Shown here piece by piece: positions 1 to 7,895 of a DNA stretch of 32,835 bases. The DNA is taken from assembly GCA_003136185.1 (NCBI GenBank), contig PLDN01000099.1, positions 1 through 32,835 on the forward strand, written 5' to 3'. The notes beneath the pieces were generated by a model. The model was not told where the DNA came from and did not search any database. It saw nothing but the letters and a program-made list of their open reading frames with translations. Each line of letters begins with the position of its first letter. Position 1 is the first letter of the stretch. Source of the DNA: Acidimicrobiaceae bacterium. GTDB lineage: Bacteria; Actinomycetota; Acidimicrobiia; Acidimicrobiales; Bog-793. Both the position numbers and the translations under genes were made by a program.

Positions 1-241
1 TTCCCGGAATGGCCATCGCCGCGGCCTTTGACGAGCTCGCGCTCGTGGTCTGGAGGGGCGAGTCGCACCGGAGCTCGCCAGCCAAGCGTTCGACAATCCA
101 TCAATGCAACAGAGCCGTGTTGCCTGGCCAAGACCCCTCAAAGCCGAAGGATGGCCAAAGGGCCGACTCTCCGTGGCAAAGGCGCGATCCGATGCCAGCG
201 GCAAAGCCTGAAGGCAGCCGAGCGGTATAAGGTGTCGTCAT

Positions 242-556
242 ATGGTTGGAGTTGACCTTGTGTTCATCCCCGAATTTCGAGACAGACTAGAGATCAGCGC
301 TGGCAGAATCATACAAAGAGCATTTCGTCCGTCAGAGATAAATAGTCAGGAAACTGAACATCTCGCAGGATTATGGGCCGCGAAAGAAGCAGTAGCAAAG
401 GCCGCCGCCTCTGCACCCAGCAAGTGGACTGACATCGTCATCACGCACGATTCATCTGGCAAACCCCACGCGTCGATCGGAATGCAGGAGTTCGCCCTCT
501 CGATCTCCCATCATGGTGATTATGCGGTAGCGGTTGCTTATAGAATCGAACAATGA
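242..556 (+). CDS. acpS: Holo-[acyl-carrier-protein] synthase (AcpS-type 4'-phosphopantetheinyl transferase)
   Basis: 104 aa; N-terminal GVDLV, LAGLWAAKEAVAKA, DSSGKPHA and SISHHGDYAVAVA motifs typical of AcpS. Stop overlaps the next start (ATGA, 553-556). Confidence 0.85.
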   Translation: MVGVDLVFIPEFRDRLEISAGRIIQRAFRPSEINSQETEHLAGLWAAKEAVAKAAASAPSKWTDIVITHDSSGKPHASIGMQEFALSISHHGDYAVAVAYRIEQ

Positions 557-3024
557 TCAACCGTCATTTTGGTGATTTTGTGGATCGCTTTACCGAGTAT
601 GACGGACGGCTAGCGATGACTATTCGGCCCTTTCTGCGGATAGAAAGGGTGAACTATCTTGAGTTGCAAACACAGACTTACCAGATCGCGAACTACCTCC
701 GGGCACGGGACGTTCGGTTGGGAGATCGGATCATGGTCGTGGCCAACAACTCACCGAGCTGGGTGCAGCTCTTTCTGGGCGCCCAGCTCATCGGGGCAGT
801 CCTGGTGCCAGTCGATGCGAGTAGCACACCGGCAACGACTCAGAAGCTCATCGACCAGACTGATCCGAAGTTGCTGTTTCGTAGCAGACACCTCCACGCT
901 GAGCTTGAGACGTCGCCCATTGTCGGTTTGCTCGACGATCTCGGTGAACAGTGTGCTGCCTATGCAGCGAAAGCACCGGACGTTGAACTGACGGGAGACG
1001 AGCCGGCCCTGATTGTGTTCACCTCCGGCACGACTGCCGATCCGAAAGGCGTGGTCCTGACCCAGAAGAACGTGTTGGCGAATGTCGAAGCTGCGCTGCG
1101 AATGCTGAATGTCGGCCCCGACTGGCGCTTTCTGTCAGTGCTGCCACTTTCGCACATGTACGAACTGACAGGCGGCATGCTCGCTCCGCTTTCGAGCGGG
1201 GCCAGCATCTTCTATGTGCCGAGTGCCTCACCGCTGGCCATTGGGCGCGCCTTACAGGACTACCAGATCACGACGATCCTTGCGGTACCGCAGTTGCTTG
1301 TCCTCTTGCTGGAACGAATACGACGAGCTGCGGCGGTGGAAGGCAAGGCCAACACTCTAGCAACGGCCTCGGAGCTTGCCAAGGTCGTGCCCTTTTCGCT
1401 GCGCCGGGCACTGTTCAGGGAGGTCCACTCGCAGCTGGGAGGTCATCTGGACCTCGTGATCACCGGAGGGGCTCCTATTCCGATCGAGGTCGGAACGGCT
1501 TGGGAGCGTATGGGTGTCAGGAACCTTCAGGGATACGGTCTGACGGAGACAGCCCCGATCCTCACGATGAATCCCTTGCATGGACGCCGCGCCGACTCGG
1601 CGGGACGTGCTCTCGACAACGTACAGCTGCGCGTCGCGGAAGACGGTGAGATTCAGGTCCGAGGACCGAGCATCTTTCGCGAATACTGGCACGATCCCAT
1701 AGCCACTCAAGAAGCATTTACCGACGACGGATGGTTCAGGACGGGTGATGCCGGCCATGTGGAGAACGGCTGGCTCTACATTCAAGGACGACTCAAATTT
1801 GCCATCGTGCTCAGTAGCGGTCTCAAGGTGTTCCCCGAAGACATCGAGATTGTCGCAGCCAGATATCACACGTTGAGCGGCGTCTGTGTTGTCGGGGTCA
1901 AGCGCCCGGGCGGTGAAGAAGTCGTAGCTGTTGTCATCTCCGATCGATCCGATCGCGAGATCGGTCAGGCCATCGATGAGATTAATGCCGATGTCGAGTC
2001 ATTTCAACACATAAGTGGGTGGCGGCGGTGGCCGGAGGCAACGTTCCCACTCACCCGATTGCGAAAGACCGATCGTGCGAAGGTGCAGGAATGGGCGAAT
2101 GATGTCCGACATGATGTCCGAGCCGGTGGGCACGCTGAGGAGCCGAATCAAGATGCCATTGCCGACCTCATCCGACAGAGCCTGGACGAGCCCAACAAGC
2201 AGATCAAGGACGCGGACCGGCTGGCCGACATCGGCCTCGACTCGCTTCGGAGACTGACGGTTGTCGCCCTGATCGAGGAACAGCTCGGCATCACCGTCGA
2301 GGAGGAGGATGTCACCCAGACCACGACTGTGGCAGGGCTGAGAGAGCTGGTCACCTCCGGCAGCCCGGCGGAGCGGCCCACCCCGCGTCCGTCCTGGCCG
2401 TTTCGACGGTGGGTGCGGCTACTCGGCGACGGAATCCGCGAAGTAGTCATTGGGGCCATTGTCGGGACGTGGGTCAGGATGAGTGTCGAAGGACAGGACC
2501 AGCTGGAGGATCTCGACACACCAGTGCTGTGCATCTTCAATCACAGCGATGATTTCGATGGGCCTGTCGTGTATCAAGCGTTACCACGCCGCATCCGCAA
2601 ACGTCTGGCGATTGCCGCTGCCGACGATGTGATGCGGACGCACAAGGTGCTTGCCTTTGTCATACGTCTTTGCTTCGCCGGCTTTAATCTGGCCCGCACG
2701 GAGCCGTACATGCCAAGTCTGGAGTACGTAGGCACATTGGTTGACCAGGGTTGGAGTGTCGTTCTTGCACCTGAGGGCCGCCTGAGTACGACCGGCGCCC
2801 TGCAGCCGTTCAAATCGGGCATCGGCATGCTTTCCGTCAACCTTGGGATCCCGGTCGTACCGGTCAAGACCCTCGGTCTGTACGGGACGGTGCCGCTGCA
2901 CGCCAAGTGGCCCAGACGCCATAGTGCCGTCACAGTTCGGATCGGTCAGCCGGTGCGGTTTGATAGCGATATGAACTATGACGATGTCACGCAACAACTG
3001 CACCAGATTATGGAAGAGCTCTGA
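553..3024 (+). CDS. Fused AMP-dependent acyl ligase / acyl carrier protein / PlsC-type 1-acylglycerol-phosphate acyltransferase
   Basis: 823 aa. Adenylation motifs FTSGTTADPKGVVLTQKN, GYGLTETAP, GWFRTGD...GRLKFAIVLSSGLKVFPEDIE; carrier motif DIGLDSLRRL; PlsC motifs NHSDDFD (HX4D), APEGRLS and GIPVVPV. Confidence 0.88.
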   Translation: MINRHFGDFVDRFTEYDGRLAMTIRPFLRIERVNYLELQTQTYQIANYLRARDVRLGDRIMVVANNSPSWVQLFLGAQLIGAVLVPVDASSTPATTQKLIDQTDPKLLFRSRHLHAELETSPIVGLLDDLGEQCAAYAAKAPDVELTGDEPALIVFTSGTTADPKGVVLTQKNVLANVEAALRMLNVGPDWRFLSVLPLSHMYELTGGMLAPLSSGASIFYVPSASPLAIGRALQDYQITTILAVPQLLVLLLERIRRAAAVEGKANTLATASELAKVVPFSLRRALFREVHSQLGGHLDLVITGGAPIPIEVGTAWERMGVRNLQGYGLTETAPILTMNPLHGRRADSAGRALDNVQLRVAEDGEIQVRGPSIFREYWHDPIATQEAFTDDGWFRTGDAGHVENGWLYIQGRLKFAIVLSSGLKVFPEDIEIVAARYHTLSGVCVVGVKRPGGEEVVAVVISDRSDREIGQAIDEINADVESFQHISGWRRWPEATFPLTRLRKTDRAKVQEWANDVRHDVRAGGHAEEPNQDAIADLIRQSLDEPNKQIKDADRLADIGLDSLRRLTVVALIEEQLGITVEEEDVTQTTTVAGLRELVTSGSPAERPTPRPSWPFRRWVRLLGDGIREVVIGAIVGTWVRMSVEGQDQLEDLDTPVLCIFNHSDDFDGPVVYQALPRRIRKRLAIAAADDVMRTHKVLAFVIRLCFAGFNLARTEPYMPSLEYVGTLVDQGWSVVLAPEGRLSTTGALQPFKSGIGMLSVNLGIPVVPVKTLGLYGTVPLHAKWPRRHSAVTVRIGQPVRFDSDMNYDDVTQQLHQIMEEL

Positions 3025-3095
3025 TTCGCCGAGTCGTACTACCGCAAACCGGGAGGCTGCCGACTGTTGGGCTCGCCGCGGGCTGGAGGAGGACC

Positions 3096-3165
3096 ATGGC
3101 GGTGCGGCATGGCCAGCTGATGACGGAGCACGCTGATCTCCGCGTCCTTGGCGGCGACCTGAGGG
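3096..3165 (-). pseudogene. Short remnant of an integrase-core (DDE) transposase N-terminal segment
   Basis: Minus-strand translation AAKDAEISVLRHQLAMPHR resembles the conserved 'AKDAEILVLRHQLAVLRRQ' start of integrase-core transposases; no ORF continues on either side. Confidence 0.45.
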
Positions 3166-3186
3166 AGCGGACCGGGTCGACCGATG

Positions 3187-4851
3187 TCAGCTCATGAGGG
3201 CAGCCACGGCCTCTTCGACTGACGCGAAAAGGTGATCGGCGCCGAGTTGTTCAAGAAGGGCACCGCGCTTTAGGTCATGGTGGACCAGGTGCGACGCCCG
3301 GGCAATCCCGATCGCCACTCCCTGCCGGTTGAGTTCGGTGGCCAGGCCATGCAGGGCCTGCAACCCCGTGTAGTCGATGTCGGACATGCCGTTGGCATCG
3401 AGGATCACCGCCTGGATGGGATCGGACGCGGCGTCGAGCAGCTGACGGATTCGTAACCGCAGATAGTCGGCGTTGCCGTACCACAGGGGGGCGTACACGA
3501 GATACACCAGGACCCCAGGGACCTGTTCGGTCGGGCGGCCGATGTCGAGCGGCATCCAGTGGTCGGTGCCCGGGTCACGACCGAGGACCGCGTCGCGTGG
3601 TCGGAAGGTGCGCCGAGTCCGGTCGGCGAGCGAGAGGATCATGGCGACGAGCACACCCTGTTCAATCCCGACCAGGGCGATCACGACAAGGGTGGCCGCA
3701 GCCAGCGCGAACTCGAGGCGGTCGAAACGAAGGATCGTCCGCAATTCGCCGATCCGAAACAACTTGGCGGCGATGTACACCAACGTAGCTGCCAACGTGG
3801 CCAGTGGCAGGTTGGCGAGTGGTGTGGTCAAGGCCACCACGACGCCCAGGACGACAACGGCGGCCATCGTGTTCGTGAGCTGGGAGCGCGTACCCGACGC
3901 GGTGGTGATCGCCGTGTTGGGCGGACTGGCGTCAACCGCGAACGCACCGATGAACCCGGCGGCGACACTGCCAGCCCCGACGCCGATCAGGTCCCGGTTG
4001 AAGTCCCAGGCCGTCGGACGACTACCCGCTCCCGACACCCGGACCGTGGCCGCCGTCTGGGCGACGCACAGAAAAGCCACCGTGAGCACGGTGCCGAACA
4101 ATCGACGCAGCTGCGCCCAGGACGCAGACGGCAGGCGCACGTGTGGGAGCCCGCCGTGGACTGTGCCGATAACCGCCACGCCGTGGTGCGCAACCAGGCC
4201 GAGCGCAGAAACGGCGAGGATCGACAGGACCAGACCGAACAGTGCCCCGGGAAGCCTGAAGTTGATGCGCTCGGCGGAGACGATGATTGCCAGCACGATG
4301 AGGGCGATGCCCACCGACCACAGGTTGGTGTGGTCCAACTGGCCGATCATCTGGCGGATCCGGCCGATGGTGGTGGTGCCGGTGTCGCTTATTCCGAGGA
4401 TGATCGGGAGTTGGCGGACGATGATCTCGACAGCAATCCCGGCCAGGACGCCGGTGATCACCGGAGTAGAGAGAAACTGCGAGATCCAACCCAGGCGACC
4501 CAGGCCGAGGATGACCAATACGGCACCGACCAGGAGGGCGGTGAAGGCCATGGTGCCGGCGTAGCCGGCAGTTCCCACCGCGGCGACCGATGCCACGCCG
4601 ACGGCCAATACGGGGGCGATGGTGGAGTCTGCCCCGACCGACAAGTGGCGATTCGTGCCGAGAACGGCATAGAGCAACGAGCCAGCAACGAATGCGTAGA
4701 GACCGACGACCACCGGGAGGTTCGCCAGTTGGGCGGTGGCCATCTGTGACGGCAGCGCTACAGCGACCAGCGTCAGGCCGGCCAGGATATCGGCGCCCAG
4801 CCACGAAGCGCGATATCCCCGCAACGTCGGTGGGATCCACCAGGTGCTCAT
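3187..4851 (-). CDS. SulP family inorganic anion transporter with C-terminal STAS domain
   Basis: 554 aa; many hydrophobic helices, N-terminal ADILAGLTLVAVALPSQMATAQLANLPVVVGLYA; C-terminal STAS-like VILDANGMSDIDYTGLQALHGLATEL. Confidence 0.9.
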   Translation of the reverse strand: MSTWWIPPTLRGYRASWLGADILAGLTLVAVALPSQMATAQLANLPVVVGLYAFVAGSLLYAVLGTNRHLSVGADSTIAPVLAVGVASVAAVGTAGYAGTMAFTALLVGAVLVILGLGRLGWISQFLSTPVITGVLAGIAVEIIVRQLPIILGISDTGTTTIGRIRQMIGQLDHTNLWSVGIALIVLAIIVSAERINFRLPGALFGLVLSILAVSALGLVAHHGVAVIGTVHGGLPHVRLPSASWAQLRRLFGTVLTVAFLCVAQTAATVRVSGAGSRPTAWDFNRDLIGVGAGSVAAGFIGAFAVDASPPNTAITTASGTRSQLTNTMAAVVVLGVVVALTTPLANLPLATLAATLVYIAAKLFRIGELRTILRFDRLEFALAAATLVVIALVGIEQGVLVAMILSLADRTRRTFRPRDAVLGRDPGTDHWMPLDIGRPTEQVPGVLVYLVYAPLWYGNADYLRLRIRQLLDAASDPIQAVILDANGMSDIDYTGLQALHGLATELNRQGVAIGIARASHLVHHDLKRGALLEQLGADHLFASVEEAVAALMS

Positions 4852-5194
4852 GCTTCATCTTGGCCCACGGCGAGCCTGTGGTGTCCGCCCGGTCGCTCAC
4901 CGAGAGGTCCTCCTGACCGTTAGATCGGCGGGGGGCCGGGGTTGGGCATGGAACTCGGGTGGGCGCCGGCTGCCGACGGGTGTTTGCCCATCTGGATCAA
5001 CGATACTCGTGCTCGCAGTGACTTGACCTCAACGCCGCTGGCCAGTGACATCGCCGGGAAGTGGTCACGGATGATTACGCGAGTGCACCGAACGCCGCGC
5101 CAGGACGACGGCCGTCTCGCTAACTGCCACAACGCAGGCACCTCGGGGCTACCCGACGGCGATGTCACACCGGGCTGTCCCGAAACCCGTGGCC

Positions 5195-5200
5195 TATGTT
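5195..5200 (+). promoter_or_regulatory. Candidate -10 hexamer TATGTT for a leaderless transcript starting at GTG 5207
   Basis: TAnnnT hexamer with 6-nt gap to the start codon. Confidence 0.4.
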
Positions 5201-5206
5201 GACGGC

Positions 5207-5539
5207 GTGACTACATCTCCAAATGCCCAACTGCCCACCGGTGGAGGGCTCACCATTCGTCCGAAGGGATTTCTTTTCCCGTACTTCTTGCTGATCTTCA
5301 AGCCCATGCTCAGCGTCGACGGCGGCGACCCGCAGGCACTTAAGTGGCAAGCAAACTTCATAGCGTTGCCGCCTGGTCGACACACTGTTCGTTGTTATCT
5401 CCCCTACCTCTTCTGGCGTCATTTCGGGGACTCCACTGTGGAGGTTGACCTTTCGGCGGAAGTGTCAACCACCGTCGAATGGCGCACCCCGTGGCGGGTG
5501 TCTCGCGAGGGTAAGTGGAGGTTCGTCTCGCCCAGCTGA
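5207..5539 (+). CDS. Small hypothetical protein, probable beta-sandwich fold
   Basis: GTG start at 5207 preceded by TATGTT with 6-nt spacing; sequence VDGGDPQALKWQANFIALPPGRHTVRCYLPYL...VEVDLSAEVSTTVEWRTPW follows the 'vppG.H.V.V...V.V..g..v.v.yr.P' pattern of small actinobacterial proteins. Confidence 0.55.
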   Translation: MTTSPNAQLPTGGGLTIRPKGFLFPYFLLIFKPMLSVDGGDPQALKWQANFIALPPGRHTVRCYLPYLFWRHFGDSTVEVDLSAEVSTTVEWRTPWRVSREGKWRFVSPS

Positions 5540-5612
5540 GAATGAGGTGTGCTTTTGAGGCTGACTGGTGGAGACGCATATTCCTCTGGTGCGTATTCCC
5601 CCTGAGATCCGG

Positions 5613-5760
5613 TCACGACTGTACTCGTAGGGCGACGTAGCGCCTCCAGTCCGTGCCGAGGATCTTGGATCGGTCGGCCACTCGCCAGGGCCTGCGATCG
5701 AGCAACTTGGCCAGGACCGGTGCGGGCACCGTGGCCAGCAGTGCGTCGAGGGCGGCGACC
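5613..5760 (-). pseudogene. Probable C-terminal remnant of a tyrosine recombinase/integrase
   Basis: AALDALLATVPAPVLAKLLDRRPWRVADRSKILGTDWRRYVALRVQS* resembles the C-terminal tail of actinobacterial site-specific integrases (LP.PVLA.LL......DW..Y.A.R). Catalytic region absent. Confidence 0.35.
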
Positions 5761-5949
5761 CGCTCGCGACCGTCGGGGTCACGATGCCGAGGACCAGCAT
5801 TACAGGGACGAGGGAGATGAGCCACCGGCGAAGCGGTCCAGCGGACCGTGGTAGTGGTAGGAGCGCACCGACGGAGCCTAGGTGCGCACAGTGCGACGAA
5901 GCGGAGGATTCGCCGGGGCCATCAAGTCGCTCCGGAGCACTTGGGAATG

Positions 5950-6010
5950 CTCGTTGCCGGGCCGGCTTTGCGCATCCCCTAATGATGCTCCTATGGACTG
6001 TCAAGCGCGA
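5950..6010 (-). mobile_element. Probable IS110-family right-end region adjoining the truncated transposase
   Basis: Minus strand reads TTGACAGTCCATAGGAGCATCATTAGGGG across the transposase stop codon, resembling IS110-family 3' termini. Confidence 0.45.
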
Positions 6011-6476
6011 ATTGCCGACGCGGTAGCTGTCCGTAGACCTCTCTCGCGACGTAGCGCTTGAGGCAGCGAATCGCTTCCTTCTTGGTTCTGCCCTCCTTCA
6101 TCCGCCGCTCGATGTAGTGCTGGGTTCGAGGATCGCAGACCATGCGGGTGAGCACGATGTGCCAGAGGGCCGAGTTCGCGCTGCGGTCGCCGCCACGGTT
6201 GAGGCGATGGCGCGCGTTCTTCCCGCTGCTGGCGTCGATCGGTGAGGCGCCACAGAGATGGGCGAAGGTGGACTCGCCCTTCAGCCGCTCTGGATTGTCG
6301 CCCGCGGCGACGAGCAGAGCGGAGGCGACGTCAGTGCCAACCCCGACGACGGCACAGAGCTCCGGGGCCGTCTCGGTGACGAGGTGCTTCAGGATTCGGT
6401 CGATCTCGCAAACCTCATCCTCGAGGTCGAGGGCTCGCTGTGCCAGCATCTGCTGTCTGCCATCCGGTCTGTTCAA
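5994..6476 (-). pseudogene. IS110 family transposase, C-terminal (transposase_20 / helix-hairpin-helix) fragment
   Basis: AVVGVGTDVASALLVAAGDNPERLKGESTFAHLCGASPIDASSGKNARHRLNRGGDRSANSALWHIVLTRMVCDPRTQHYIERRMKEGRTKKEAIRCLKRYVAREVY is highly typical of the IS110 C-terminus; N-terminal DEDD/RuvC-like catalytic domain missing, in-frame stop just upstream. Confidence 0.9.
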
Positions 6477-6531
6477 CGGGGAGCTGGTACCCCTTCGTGG
6501 TCATTGGGTCATCCAGTGACGCGAGCTCGAA

Positions 6532-7794
6532 TCAGGATAGGCCGCCCTCGGTCTCGAGCTCGATCACGGTTGCTCCGTCACCGAGCGCCTGGTCCCCGAT
6601 CTGCAACAGGACGTCGCAAGCCGGGTCTTTGCTGAGCATACGTTCCAATGCCGAGATGCGAAGGGTGAAGTGGACCGGCGCTCCCGAAGCAAGTATCCGC
6701 GCGGCCCTCACACGGCGGCCTCGCACCCCGCGCAGTACAGCCAAACCTGTTGGTTGCATCGGGCAGATGAGGAAGTAGCGGTCGCCAGATCTCGTGACCG
6801 GGCCGTAGAACTGGCCAGGTAAGAGACCCGATGGCTGAGTCCCGCTGATGGCCTGGCCGTTGCCCTCGATCCATCTAGCCAGTTGCTCGAGCCGTTCACG
6901 TTGCCACTCCATCAGCGATCCGTCGCCGAGGGGGGCGATGTTCAACAGGAGGCGTCCGCCTCCTGCGGCCGCGTCGGTCAGCAGCGCGATGACTTCTTGG
7001 GTGCTTTTGCGGTCCAAGTCGTGGTCGAGTGGTCCCCAACTGTCGTCGAGGGGGACGCAGGCCTCCCACGGCTCGGTGCCGCCGTCGAGGGGGACAACGC
7101 CCTCGTACATCATCGAGCTGTACCCGGAGAGGCCGGGGCAGCGATCGTTGATCACGATGTTCGGCTGGCGCTCGAGGATGAACGCCTTCAACTCGTCAGC
7201 TCGCCACTCTTCTGCGGTGCGCTCCCAACCGCCGTCGAACCAGAGGAGATCGATCTGGCCATATCGCGTCAGCAGATCGTCGAGCTGTCCCCGCTGGTCG
7301 GCGAGGAAGCGATCCCACTCGGCCGGCTCTGGCCGTGGGTAACCGAGTGCCGGATAGGGCCGCATCTCGTCGGTGAAGGCGGGATAGGACGGGTGATGCC
7401 AGTCCGGCAACGAGAAGTAAAGACCAACCCTGATCCCGGCCTCACGGGTGGCGGCTACGAACTCGCCGACAAGGTCCCGGCCGGGTTCGGTGACGTGGAT
7501 CCCATGCGCGCTGAACTCGCTTGGGAAAAGGGTGAAGCCGTCGTGGTGCTTCGTCGTGAGCACGGCGTAGTCGACGCCGCACGCGGCACCGAGACTCGCC
7601 CACTGAGCAGCGCCGCCGACCGGCGGCGACCAGCCTGCCGTCATTTGGTCGTACTCCCCTACCGTGAGCGATTGGCAATTCGGGAGGATCGAGATACCGC
7701 CGACCATCGGCCAGGAAGGCTCGAGGCGCGCAGCGCTGTACGGGCCCCAGTGCACAAAGAGCCCGAAGCGGGCGGCGTCGAACCAGTCGGCCAT
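6532..7794 (-). CDS. Alpha-L-fucosidase (GH29)
   Basis: 420 aa; WFDAARFGLFVHWGPYSA, YAVLTTKHHDGFTLFPSEFS, YFSLPDWHHP, LLWFDGGWER (nucleophile region), NIVINDR. TAGCAT hexamer 6 nt before the ATG. Confidence 0.93.
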   Translation of the reverse strand: MADWFDAARFGLFVHWGPYSAARLEPSWPMVGGISILPNCQSLTVGEYDQMTAGWSPPVGGAAQWASLGAACGVDYAVLTTKHHDGFTLFPSEFSAHGIHVTEPGRDLVGEFVAATREAGIRVGLYFSLPDWHHPSYPAFTDEMRPYPALGYPRPEPAEWDRFLADQRGQLDDLLTRYGQIDLLWFDGGWERTAEEWRADELKAFILERQPNIVINDRCPGLSGYSSMMYEGVVPLDGGTEPWEACVPLDDSWGPLDHDLDRKSTQEVIALLTDAAAGGGRLLLNIAPLGDGSLMEWQRERLEQLARWIEGNGQAISGTQPSGLLPGQFYGPVTRSGDRYFLICPMQPTGLAVLRGVRGRRVRAARILASGAPVHFTLRISALERMLSKDPACDVLLQIGDQALGDGATVIELETEGGLS

Positions 7795-7800
7795 TCGCGA

Positions 7801-7806
7801 ATGCTA
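7801..7806 (-). promoter_or_regulatory. Candidate -10 hexamer TAGCAT for a leaderless transcript of the fucosidase gene
   Basis: Minus strand TAGCAT-TCGCGA-ATG; 6-nt gap. Confidence 0.4.
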
Positions 7807-7895
7807 CGGGTCGTTGGCCGCATGCGATAACGCGTGTCAAACTCCACTTGCGCCCCGCGATCTCTGACGACATGATCCGGGCCCTGGAGGCACTG

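Noticed and set aside
9-255. Two short ORFs at the left edge
   Set aside because: No recognisable motif, overlapping each other; region more likely upstream/intergenic. Possible non-coding RNA could not be assessed.
2460-3024. PlsC domain of the fusion as a possible dead domain (EGRLS rather than EGTRS)
   Set aside because: HX4D (HSDDFD) is intact and PEGRLS...FKSG keeps Glu-Gly and the Arg; no basis to call it inactive.
3473-4749. Long plus-strand ORFs (363 and 396 aa) opposite the SulP gene
   Set aside because: Low-complexity, R/G/D-rich shadow translations of a high-GC gene on the other strand; no recognisable domain, and the antisense ORF has clear SulP/STAS motifs.
5465-6004. 179-aa minus ORF spanning the IS110 right end and intergenic DNA
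   Set aside because: No domain signal; it runs across an IS end and competes with the better integrase-like frame.
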